From: an uncultured Bacilli bacterium
GTDB taxonomy: Bacteria; Bacillota_I; Bacilli_A; RF39; UBA660
Direction of reading: 5' to 3'
Length of the DNA stretch: 44,518 nucleotides
Assembly: GCA_934149515.1 (NCBI GenBank)
Contig: CAKPFD010000010.1
Span: forward strand, 1-44,518
In this document: piece by piece, positions 17,894 through 25,356 of the stretch
How positions within the stretch are numbered: position 1 is the stretch's first letter
How the letters are laid out: every line of letters starts with the position of its first letter
Notes under the pieces: model-generated
What the model was told of the DNA's origin: nothing
What the model saw: the letters and a program-made list of their open reading frames with translations, nothing else
The model's database searches: none
Program-made: the position numbers and the translations under genes

Positions 17894-18821
17894 ATTTATA
17901 TATAGTATAGATAACAAAAGATATCACACCCTAACCTATTTTTACCATCAAAAATTCAATAGCAAAGTATGTAAAGTCAGTTTAAACGCTGGCTTTACTT
18001 GCCCAAATATTGATGGAACTGTAGGATACGGAGGTTGCACTTATTGTTCAAAATTAGGAAGTGGTGATTTTGCAGGAAATCCAAAAGAAGATTTGATAAC
18101 ACAATTCGAAAAAGGAAAAGCAAAAATGCAAAAAAAATGGAAAGATGCAAAATTTATCGCTTACTTTCAAGCACATAGCAATACCTACGGAACAATTGAT
18201 AAATTAAAATCTTGTTTTGAACCATTTTTAAACAGAGAAGATGTTATTGGTATTTCTATTGCAACTAGAAGTGATTGCCTATCAGATGAAATCATAGATT
18301 ATTTAAGTGAAATAAATCAAAAAACATTTTTAATAGTAGAATTAGGTCTACAAACCATTCATGAAAAAACTGCCACGCTCATCAATCGTTGTTCTAGTTT
18401 AGATAGTTTTACAAAAGCTGTGGAAAAATTAAGGAAGAAAAAAATAACAACCGTCGTCCATATCATAGATGGTCTACCTTATGAAACAAAAGAAATGATG
18501 ATAGAAACAGCAAAATTCTTAAACCCTTTAGATATTCAAGGTGTCAAAATACACATGCTTCATATCATCAAAGATACAAAAATGGCAGAAACTTACAAAG
18601 AAAAACCATTCAAAATTTTATCAAAAGAAGAATATATTGATATTGTAACAGAGCAATTAGAATATCTAAAAAAAGAAATTGTCATTCATAGAATTACAGG
18701 TGATCCAAATAAAGATGATTTAATAGAACCAAAGTGGCTTATTAAAAAATTCTCCGTTTTAAATGATATAGATAAAAAAATGGTCGAAAAAGATATTTAT
18801 CAAGGTGACAAAACAGAATAA
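17883..18821 (+). CDS. Radical SAM protein of the YtqA (TIGR01212) family
   Basis: A 312-residue protein. The iron-sulfur motif is carried by CPNIDGTVGYGGCTYCS, the unusual long-spaced cluster motif of the YtqA/YhcC radical SAM group. The surrounding KVSLNAGFTCPN, IATRSDCL, VELGLQTIHEKT and HIIDGLPYET blocks also fit. The biochemical role of this group is not settled; some members have been linked to tRNA modification. The ATG at 17883 is inside the end of the patatin gene and follows GGAGTG. An earlier in-frame start at 17844 would lie deeper in that gene and lacks a site. Confidence 0.9.
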   Translation: MENKFIYSIDNKRYHTLTYFYHQKFNSKVCKVSLNAGFTCPNIDGTVGYGGCTYCSKLGSGDFAGNPKEDLITQFEKGKAKMQKKWKDAKFIAYFQAHSNTYGTIDKLKSCFEPFLNREDVIGISIATRSDCLSDEIIDYLSEINQKTFLIVELGLQTIHEKTATLINRCSSLDSFTKAVEKLRKKKITTVVHIIDGLPYETKEMMIETAKFLNPLDIQGVKIHMLHIIKDTKMAETYKEKPFKILSKEEYIDIVTEQLEYLKKEIVIHRITGDPNKDDLIEPKWLIKKFSVLNDIDKKMVEKDIYQGDKTE

Positions 18822-18858
18822 ATGTGCTATAATACAGCCTACAAAGGGAGGTTTTAGT

Positions 18859-19476
18859 ATGCATAATTATGCAGGAACAAAAGAAGAAAGTGAAAGTGAA
18901 TTTATAAAAAACTACAAAGTAGATGGAAAAGAAATCATCATTACTTTCGGAGACGATCATGAATATAGAATCAATTATAATGAACAAGCTATCAAAAACT
19001 TAAATACTGTCATGAAAAAGCAAGTAGAAGAAAAGAAAACTAGTACACTAACATTTAAAAGTATTACAGGATTTGCTGTAAGTGCAGCTTTAATCACAAC
19101 TGGTCTTATGACTACTCAAAATATTCCATCACAAGCAGCATATATTGCACCAATGGCTTGTGGTCTTATCAGTCTGTATACTTTGAGTAAAGGAATACAC
19201 TATGCTTTAAAATCAAGAGACTTGAAGAAAAACAAATATTTCTTAGAAATAGAAGATGACTTGAATAAACAAGCAAACTCTAATCCAAATACGTTTACAG
19301 GAGTTGAAAATAAAATACCAGAGGAAGTAGAACAACAAGATAAAGTTGTCTTTAATCTACACAGTATTGATAAAGTGAATTTTTCTACTTTAAAAAAACT
19401 AAAAACAAACTTAGATTGCATTCATTATGTTGAAGAAAACATTGAAGAAAAACCAAAAGTTCTAACAAAAGAATAA
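18859..19476 (+). CDS. Two-pass membrane protein of unknown function
   Basis: A 205-residue protein. Residues 1-65 are a soluble acidic/basic domain with a GDDHEYRINYNE strand pattern. Two hydrophobic segments follow at about 70-90 (ITGFAVSAALITTGLMTT) and 96-115, then a charged cytoplasmic tail. No family is recognised. The ATG at 18859 has a very strong AAAGGGAGG site eight bases upstream; an upstream in-frame start overlapping the radical SAM gene is not needed. A terminator follows the stop. Confidence 0.8.
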   Translation: MHNYAGTKEESESEFIKNYKVDGKEIIITFGDDHEYRINYNEQAIKNLNTVMKKQVEEKKTSTLTFKSITGFAVSAALITTGLMTTQNIPSQAAYIAPMACGLISLYTLSKGIHYALKSRDLKKNKYFLEIEDDLNKQANSNPNTFTGVENKIPEEVEQQDKVVFNLHSIDKVNFSTLKKLKTNLDCIHYVEENIEEKPKVLTKE

Positions 19477-19486
19477 GAAAAATTTG

Positions 19487-19516
19487 TAAAATGCACAAGA
19501 AAAAGTGCATTTTTTC
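19487..19516 (+). terminator. Terminator after the two-pass membrane protein
   Basis: AAATGCAC (19489-19496) pairs with GTGCATTT (19505-19512), with an 8-base A-rich loop and a T run. Confidence 0.75.
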
Positions 19517-19545
19517 TTGTTTTACTATCGTTTCTATTTTATAAT
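19517..19545 (+). promoter_or_regulatory. Promoter of the 239-aa surface protein gene
   Basis: -35 TTGTTT (19517-19522), 17-base spacer, -10 TATAAT (19540-19545). The -35 begins immediately after the preceding terminator. Confidence 0.65.
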
Positions 19546-19570
19546 AGTAATAATAATAGAGGGTGATATC

Positions 19571-20290
19571 ATGAATAAACAAGTAAGAGCAATCACAGTC
19601 ACAACATTCTCGCTACTAGGAATTTTATGTATTGCATCAGGAATAGGCTGTTTATTAAAAGAAAAACAAGTAACCAAAAAGACAGTGCTTGTTATTGTCC
19701 AAAAAAAACAAATCAATAAAGAAGAAACAATTCAAATTGTACCAAAAGAATTAGAAATTACAGCGAATACACCATTGAGTATTAAAGTTGCAGATTACTT
19801 ACAAGTTGCTGTAACAAATGAACAATTAGCAAACTTAAAATTAGATACAAGTACAGTCGACGTAACAAAAGCTGGAGTATATACATATACAATTACTTAT
19901 TTAAACCAAGTCTATCAAGGTCATATTACAGTAAAAGAAAATGTACAAGAAACAGCAGCAATTCAAAGCATTACATTAAAGACTCTAAATATAAAACTAA
20001 ATGCTACATTAAGCCAAGATGTTGCAGATTATATTGTAGAAACTGTACCAGATGAAGTCAAAGCTTTAATGAAATTGGACTTAAGTCAAGTAAATATCTA
20101 CAAAGCAAATACATATCAATATACAATTACTTATCTTAATAGTGTCTATACAAGTAACATTACTGTTACAGAAGATAAACCTCCACTATCAACATCTACA
20201 AATGATGAGCAAACTTCTCAAGAAGATAATAACAACACACCAAACACTACAGAGGAAACTTCTAAAGAGCAAGAAAACACGCAAATGTAA
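19571..20290 (+). CDS. Membrane-anchored surface protein with two tandem Ig-like repeats
   Basis: A 239-residue protein. A single hydrophobic anchor (residues ~8-28) is followed by an extracytoplasmic part with two related repeats of about 65 residues. Each contains a VADY segment, a LDxSxVDV/NIYKA segment and a closing YxYTITYLNxVYxxxITVxE strand, the pattern of bacterial immunoglobulin-like domains. The last ~40 residues are Thr/Asn/Glu-rich low complexity. No wall-sorting motif is seen. The ATG at 19571 follows GAGGGTGAT; a longer in-frame frame starting at 19505 crosses the promoter and is rejected. Function unknown, likely cell-surface. Confidence 0.78.
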   Translation: MNKQVRAITVTTFSLLGILCIASGIGCLLKEKQVTKKTVLVIVQKKQINKEETIQIVPKELEITANTPLSIKVADYLQVAVTNEQLANLKLDTSTVDVTKAGVYTYTITYLNQVYQGHITVKENVQETAAIQSITLKTLNIKLNATLSQDVADYIVETVPDEVKALMKLDLSQVNIYKANTYQYTITYLNSVYTSNITVTEDKPPLSTSTNDEQTSQEDNNNTPNTTEETSKEQENTQM

Positions 20291-20303
20291 AGCGTGTTTT
20301 TTA
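20271..20303. terminator. Shared terminator of the surface protein and corA
   Basis: AAACACGC (20275-20282) pairs with GCGTGTTT (20292-20299), with A and T runs outside the stem. The plus-strand stop codon lies in the loop and the minus-strand corA stop lies just outside, so one hairpin serves both genes. Confidence 0.75.
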
Positions 20304-21242
20304 AAGCATATTTTTCCAACGTAAGATAAGTGCAATAATAATAGATAAGAGTAAAGAAATAAGTAACAATAACAAAAAGGCAAAGGGATTATCGCCAAAT
20401 CTTCCCAAGTCTACATTCATTCCCATAAAAGAAGAAACCATAGTAGGAATAGAAAACACAATCGTAATACCAGCTAAAAATTTCATGATGCTATTTAAAT
20501 TATTAGAAACAATAGTAGCAACCGTATCTGCAGTACTACTTAATATATCACGATACAAATCAGCCATAGAAATCGCTTGATTATTTTCAATAATAGCATC
20601 TTCTAATAATTCTTCATCTTCTTCAAATAATTGAATAACATTTCCCTTTAATATTTTATCTAATACATTACCATTACTACGCAAAGCTGTAATAATATAG
20701 GTCAAACTATTTTCCAAGGCAAGTAATTCCAAAAGCTCTTCATTTTTAGTAGATGTTAAGACTTTTTTTTCGATAAATTCTAATTTTTTATTAATTTTTT
20801 CAAGAATTTGTAAATAAGAAAGTGCTATTTGATAAATCAGCTGAATAACAAAGCGACTTTTTTTCTGTGTCCAAAAAGAAGCAATATCACCAGAAATAAA
20901 ATGATCTATAAATGTATATTGTTGCAATGAAACTGTAACAATATAATCGTCTCTAATCACAAAAATAGCAAGTGGCAATGTAATGATAGGTTTAGATGTA
21001 TCCGTTGTTGTAACAGGAACATCTAATAGTAACAATTTACAAGTATCATTTTCACTAAATCTAGGATGTTCTTGCTGATCCAAAACAGATAACATCATTT
21101 TCTGCTCAATTTCTAATGATTTTGCTAATTTACAAAGTTCTGTTTTAGATGGATTTTGAACATAAGCCCAACAACCAACTTCTAATTCTTTTATTTCTTG
21201 TAATGAATTGTTTTCTAAATTTGTATGATAATATTTAATCAT
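20301..21242 (-). CDS. corA: CorA-family divalent metal ion transporter
   Basis: A 313-residue protein with the CorA layout: a soluble N-terminal domain of ~245 residues, then two membrane helices at the C-terminus, the first ending in the signature Gly-Met-Asn (SSFMGMNVDLG). The basic C-terminal end (LRWKNML) also fits. CorA proteins are pentameric channels for Mg2+ or related metals. The domain SLTYIITALRSNGNVLDKIL matches the long gating helix. The ATG at 21242 follows GAGGTG. The gene shares its terminator with the convergent surface-protein gene. Confidence 0.93.
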   Translation of the reverse strand: MIKYYHTNLENNSLQEIKELEVGCWAYVQNPSKTELCKLAKSLEIEQKMMLSVLDQQEHPRFSENDTCKLLLLDVPVTTTDTSKPIITLPLAIFVIRDDYIVTVSLQQYTFIDHFISGDIASFWTQKKSRFVIQLIYQIALSYLQILEKINKKLEFIEKKVLTSTKNEELLELLALENSLTYIITALRSNGNVLDKILKGNVIQLFEEDEELLEDAIIENNQAISMADLYRDILSSTADTVATIVSNNLNSIMKFLAGITIVFSIPTMVSSFMGMNVDLGRFGDNPFAFLLLLLISLLLSIIIALILRWKNML

Positions 21243-21294
21243 AAGACACCTCTACCCTTCCATCATAAAAGGTTAGAAGATAAATGTCAAGATA

Positions 21295-22002
21295 TCATTC
21301 TAGCTTCTTTTCTTCCTGTAAATCAGTATTTTTTTCAAACACACTTACTTGTTCATTACTATCAATGGAAACCAAAATCAATTGAGAAATATCATCATAT
21401 TGCAAATTGTTTAATCTGGTTTTTAACCAAGCTTCATCTTTTCCAATCGTTTTTAAATTTTCTAACATAATATGTCCATCAATAACAACATTTGCACATA
21501 ATCCTTCAAAGGTAGTTTTTAATTTTAAATCTTTACAATTAACTGGTCGATATTTACTTTTAGGTAAAAAGCTTATTTTTCCATTGGCTTCCATCAAAGC
21601 ATATTCAATTTGTGTAATATCAAAATACCCATTTACTCTTGCTTCTTGCAATAAATCATTTAAATCTATTTTGGCTTTTCTTAAGTTTTTGGAAAGTATT
21701 TTCCCTCTTTGTATTAGAATTAAAGGTGTACCAGTAATAAGACGTCTTGCCGTCATATTTTTAATCGTTAATAACGTTGTCAAATAAGCTATAATTGCAT
21801 AAACACTAATTGCAAAAACACCTTCAAAAAAATCTATTTCGGGATTTAAAGTCATTTCAGCAGCAATAGAACCAATACTAATACCAATAATATAATCAAA
21901 CAAATTCAATTCACTAACTTGTTTTCTTCCCATCAATTTTGATAAAAGAAATAAAACAAGTAAAGATATAACTCCTTTTCCTAAAATCATAACATATCCC
22001 AA
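21295..22002 (-). CDS. DUF421 (YetF-like) membrane protein
   Basis: A 235-residue protein. Three membrane helices occupy the first ~80 residues, and the loop contains the typical LMGRKQVSELNLFDYIIGI segment of the DUF421 family. The soluble C-terminal domain includes LIQRGKIL and the LLQEARVNGYFDITQIEYAL pattern. Related Bacillus proteins (YetF, YdfS, YkjA) are membrane proteins of poorly known role, some sporulation-linked. The start is taken as TTG at 22002, six bases after GGTGAT; an ATG four codons later is possible. A TATAAT box lies only five bases before the ribosome site, so the leader is extremely short. Confidence 0.88.
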   Translation of the reverse strand: MGYVMILGKGVISLLVLFLLSKLMGRKQVSELNLFDYIIGISIGSIAAEMTLNPEIDFFEGVFAISVYAIIAYLTTLLTIKNMTARRLITGTPLILIQRGKILSKNLRKAKIDLNDLLQEARVNGYFDITQIEYALMEANGKISFLPKSKYRPVNCKDLKLKTTFEGLCANVVIDGHIMLENLKTIGKDEAWLKTRLNNLQYDDISQLILVSIDSNEQVSVFEKNTDLQEEKKLE

Positions 22003-22035
22003 TTAAATCACCAATTATAGTATGGAACAAAAATT

Positions 22036-23631
22036 TTAAAAAATACCGATTACTTTTTGATCAATGTAATCTATCTTTTCGTAATTAGGATGTTTTGGTA
22101 AGCCTGGCATCGCAAGTTGTTTACCTAAAAAAACAGTAATAAATCCAGCACCACGATAAAGTTTAATATCACTAACATGTAAGACATCGGTCATTGGATA
22201 ACCCAACTTTTTAGCATCATCTGATATAGAGTATTGTGTTTTCGCTACACAAACAGGAAGGTGATCAAAATTATTTTTAACTAATATCTCCAATTTTTCT
22301 TTTGCACAAGCGCTAAATTCAATGGTAGAAGCATGATATACTTTTTGTGATAAAATGGTCAATTTTTCTACAAGATCCATTGATGAAGTCAAAAGAGGTT
22401 GAAAAGCATTTTTTTCATCAGTAGCCTGTAAAACAGTCTTTGCTAAAGCAATTGCGCCTTGCCCCCCTTGTTCATAAGCACAGCTAACTTCTGCTGCTAA
22501 ATGCATTTTTCGGCAATAATCAATAACATATTGGATATCATCTTCTCTATCTTCAGAAAAGCGATTAATACAAACGACAATAGGAACATGATAGCAAAGT
22601 AAATGATCAATATGTGCTTTCAAATTAGAAATACCTTCTTTTAAATCACCATTTCCATGATGATATAGTGCACGAATTGTTACCACCAACACCATAGCAG
22701 CAGGATGAAATTGAGCCATAGGACAAACTAAATTTAAAAACTTCTCAGCACCCAAATCAGCACCAAAACCAGCCTCTGTTATAGTATAATCACTAATCGC
22801 TAAGGATAGCTTTGTTGCTTGAACACTACTACAACCATGTGCAATATTAGCAAAAGGACCACCATGAATAAAAGCAGGTGTTTTTTCAAGAGTTTGAACA
22901 AGATTAGGAAGAAAGGCATCTTTAAGCAAAACAAGTAATGCTCCTTCCAAATGTAAATCATGAACAGTAATCATTTTAAAAGAAGAAGTATAACCAACAA
23001 CTATTTTTGATAGACGCATTTTTAAATCAGAAATATCTTTGGCCAAGCAAAATAAAGCCATGATTTCACTAGCAGCAGTAATATTAAATTGATCTTGATA
23101 CTCCTCATTATGACAAGTAAAAGAAATATGACGTAAACTCCGATCATTGACATCTAAACATCTTTGAAACACAACAGTTGCAAACCCTAACTCATTTCCT
23201 TGTTCAATATGATTAAAAATAGCAGCACTAATTAAATTATTAGCAGCAGTAATAGCATGAAAATCTCCAGTAAAATGAAGATTAATATCACACATCGGTG
23301 CAACTTGACTATAACCACCGCCAGTAGCACCACCCTTCATGCCAAAAACAGGACCTAGCGAAGGCTGACGCAAGGATAAACTAACCTTTTTATGTAAAAG
23401 AGAAAAAGCATCAGCCAAACCAATACTAACCGTCGTTTTTCCTTCTCCATATGGCGTCGGACTAATTGCAGTTACTAATATCAATTTTCCATCATTAGAA
23501 GAGATTTGCTTTTTAATCTTAGCTTTATCATTACCATAAAAAATCATTTCATCCCTTGTAATACCAAGTTTAGAACCAACCTGTTCAATAGAATCTAATG
23601 TTTTTGTCATTTGAATTTCCAAATCTGTCAT
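22036..23631 (-). CDS. fhs: Formate-tetrahydrofolate ligase
   Basis: About 531 residues, close to the usual 550. The ATP-binding segment is ISPTPYGEGKTTVSIGLADA, followed by GPVFGMKGGATGGGYSQVAP and NLHFTGDFHAITAANNLISA, all diagnostic. The enzyme uses ATP to join formate to tetrahydrofolate, giving 10-formyl-THF for purine synthesis and one-carbon metabolism. The ATG at 23631 (MTDLEIQ) is nine bases after AAGGAGG; the ATG at 23640 would overlap that site. The P-loop reads PYGEGKTT where most homologues have PAGEGKTT. It has its own promoter with a short leader and no visible riboswitch. Confidence 0.96.
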   Translation of the reverse strand: MTDLEIQMTKTLDSIEQVGSKLGITRDEMIFYGNDKAKIKKQISSNDGKLILVTAISPTPYGEGKTTVSIGLADAFSLLHKKVSLSLRQPSLGPVFGMKGGATGGGYSQVAPMCDINLHFTGDFHAITAANNLISAAIFNHIEQGNELGFATVVFQRCLDVNDRSLRHISFTCHNEEYQDQFNITAASEIMALFCLAKDISDLKMRLSKIVVGYTSSFKMITVHDLHLEGALLVLLKDAFLPNLVQTLEKTPAFIHGGPFANIAHGCSSVQATKLSLAISDYTITEAGFGADLGAEKFLNLVCPMAQFHPAAMVLVVTIRALYHHGNGDLKEGISNLKAHIDHLLCYHVPIVVCINRFSEDREDDIQYVIDYCRKMHLAAEVSCAYEQGGQGAIALAKTVLQATDEKNAFQPLLTSSMDLVEKLTILSQKVYHASTIEFSACAKEKLEILVKNNFDHLPVCVAKTQYSISDDAKKLGYPMTDVLHVSDIKLYRGAGFITVFLGKQLAMPGLPKHPNYEKIDYIDQKVIGIF

Positions 23632-23663
23632 TATTATCATTCCTCCTTGCTGTAACAATCACA

Positions 23664-23692
23664 ATTTTAGCATTTTTTAAGCATTGATGCAA
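23664..23692 (-). promoter_or_regulatory. Promoter of fhs
   Basis: Minus strand: -35 TTGCAT (23692-23687), 17-base spacer, extended -10 TGCTAAAAT (TAAAAT at 23669-23664). The leader would be only about 25-30 bases. Confidence 0.6.
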
Positions 23693-23811
23693 TTATCAAA
23701 AAACTATTAAATTTAAAATTTCAACAGAAAATGAAAGTAAAAACAACCAAATCTAGCAACAAAAAAACGAATTTAAAACTCAAAATTAAATAAATTTAAT
23801 TTTTTTATCAT

Positions 23812-23840
23812 TTGATAAAGCATATCCTTTTCTGTATAGT
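23812..23840 (+). promoter_or_regulatory. Promoter of the thioester adhesin gene
   Basis: -35 TTGATA (23812-23817), 17-base spacer, -10 TATAGT (23835-23840), about 30 bases before the start codon. Confidence 0.65.
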
Positions 23841-23868
23841 AGCAAGCGTTAAGAAAAAGGAGGTTACC

Positions 23869-25329
23869 ATGAAAAAAATTTTAATACTCTTAACAATATT
23901 AACAACATTTTTTTGCATAAACGCAAAAGAAGTATATGCTGCTACTAATTTTTATGAAGCAGAAAGAATCAATAATATTTATATGACAAGAACAAATGGA
24001 GCAAGAAAAATTTATCAGCAAGCACGATTTCTAAGACGAAAAGGTGACGATCAACCGGCCTATTGTATTCAACCATTTATTATGTTCCAAGCAGATGGAA
24101 ATTACGATCAGACAACCAATCCAAGTTTAACACCAGCACAACAAGAAAGAATAAAAGACATTGTACATTTCGGTTACTTATATCCAAACCACTACGAAGC
24201 AAAGTGGTATCCAATTACTCAAATGATGATCTGGCAATCTATTGAAGCAAAAGATAACTTTTATTTTACAGACACTTTAAACGGCAATAAAATTAATGCA
24301 TATCGACAAGAAATGAATGAAATTGAACAGTTAATTCAAACAAGTAAATTAAAACCAAGTTTCAACAATCAGATCTACCACACAACAAAAGGAACAGCAT
24401 TTTCCTTAGTTGATCAAAACAATGTTCTAAATCAATATTATGTACAAAGTGGAAATGCAACAATTTCAAATAACACTCTAATATTTAATACAGATAACTT
24501 TACTAATGAAACTGTTACTTTAATACGTAAAGACCAAGTTCATAATACACCATTATTATTTTATTATGGAAATAATACACAAGAATTATTAACACTAGGA
24601 AATCGTGATCAAACAAGTGCACAAGTAACTGTAACAGTCGATGAAGTAAAATTAAAAATTAAAAAAACAACAGAAGACGATGATAGAAACAAAGAAGGAA
24701 ATTTACAAGGAGCAATCTTCACTCTATATAATGAAAACTATCAAAAACTAATAGATTTAACATTAGACGAAAATTTAGAAGCAACTATCACTAATCAAGA
24801 TATTATATTTCAATATAATACAACTTACTATATAAAGGAAACAACAGCAGGAACCGGTTATCTACTAGATGACACTTATTATCCAATCACCTTTAAAGAA
24901 AATAAAAAAGAAATAGAACTAACAATTAAAAATGATTTAATAAAAAGAGAAATAACACTTCAAAAATATCTAACAGATAATGACAAGACCCTAGAAGAAG
25001 AGGGAGCTGTGTTTGAAATTTACAATAAAAATGGAGAAAAAGTTGAAACCATAACAACAGATGTCACTGGTAAAGCAACGATTACCTTGCCATTTGGTCA
25101 TTACATTATCAAGCAAATAAAAGGTAAAGAAAATTATGAACTTGTTAAACCATTTGAAATCATGGTAAATGATCAACAAAGTGAATACTTTTATAAGTTA
25201 TATGATGAAAAAATAAATCAGGAAATAACCGTACCACATACTGGAATAAAAAAGAAAACAAAATCAAATGTTGTATGGATTATTTTACTATCTAATCTTT
25301 ATATCATAACAAAAAAAGAATGGTCATAA
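23869..25329 (+). CDS. Cell-wall-anchored thioester adhesin with SpaA/CnaB-like domains
   Basis: A 486-residue secreted protein. A signal peptide (residues 1-24, ending EVYA) precedes a thioester domain: Cys66 in AYCIQP and Gln118 in ITQMMIW are the expected bond partners. Two CnaB/SpaA-like modules follow, starting near VKLKIKKTTEDDD and REITLQKYLTDNDKTLEEEG. The C-terminus has VPHTG (455-459), an LPxTG-type sorting motif, then a short hydrophobic stretch and Lys-Lys. Thioester domains of Gram-positive adhesins form covalent bonds with host surface amines. The first SpaA module keeps Glu (IKETTA) and Asn; in the second, Gln (IIKQIKG) and Asp (LYDEKI) occupy those places. No sortase gene is in the window. 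The ATG follows AAGGAGG. The gene stands alone between two terminated minus-strand units. Confidence 0.85.
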   Translation: MKKILILLTILTTFFCINAKEVYAATNFYEAERINNIYMTRTNGARKIYQQARFLRRKGDDQPAYCIQPFIMFQADGNYDQTTNPSLTPAQQERIKDIVHFGYLYPNHYEAKWYPITQMMIWQSIEAKDNFYFTDTLNGNKINAYRQEMNEIEQLIQTSKLKPSFNNQIYHTTKGTAFSLVDQNNVLNQYYVQSGNATISNNTLIFNTDNFTNETVTLIRKDQVHNTPLLFYYGNNTQELLTLGNRDQTSAQVTVTVDEVKLKIKKTTEDDDRNKEGNLQGAIFTLYNENYQKLIDLTLDENLEATITNQDIIFQYNTTYYIKETTAGTGYLLDDTYYPITFKENKKEIELTIKNDLIKREITLQKYLTDNDKTLEEEGAVFEIYNKNGEKVETITTDVTGKATITLPFGHYIIKQIKGKENYELVKPFEIMVNDQQSEYFYKLYDEKINQEITVPHTGIKKKTKSNVVWIILLSNLYIITKKEWS

Positions 25330-25345
25330 AAAACCGTTCTTTTGA
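25312..25345. terminator. Terminator between the adhesin and clpB
   Basis: AAGAATGGT pairs with ACCGTTCTT (one G-T pair), flanked by A and T runs. The adhesin stop codon lies in the loop. It can also serve clpB on the minus strand. Confidence 0.7.
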
Positions 25346-25356
25346 TATAAAATAAT

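Noticed and set aside
23632..23868. Possible tetrahydrofolate riboswitch upstream of fhs
   Set aside because: The promoter is close to the gene, leaving a leader of about 25-30 bases, too short for the aptamer.
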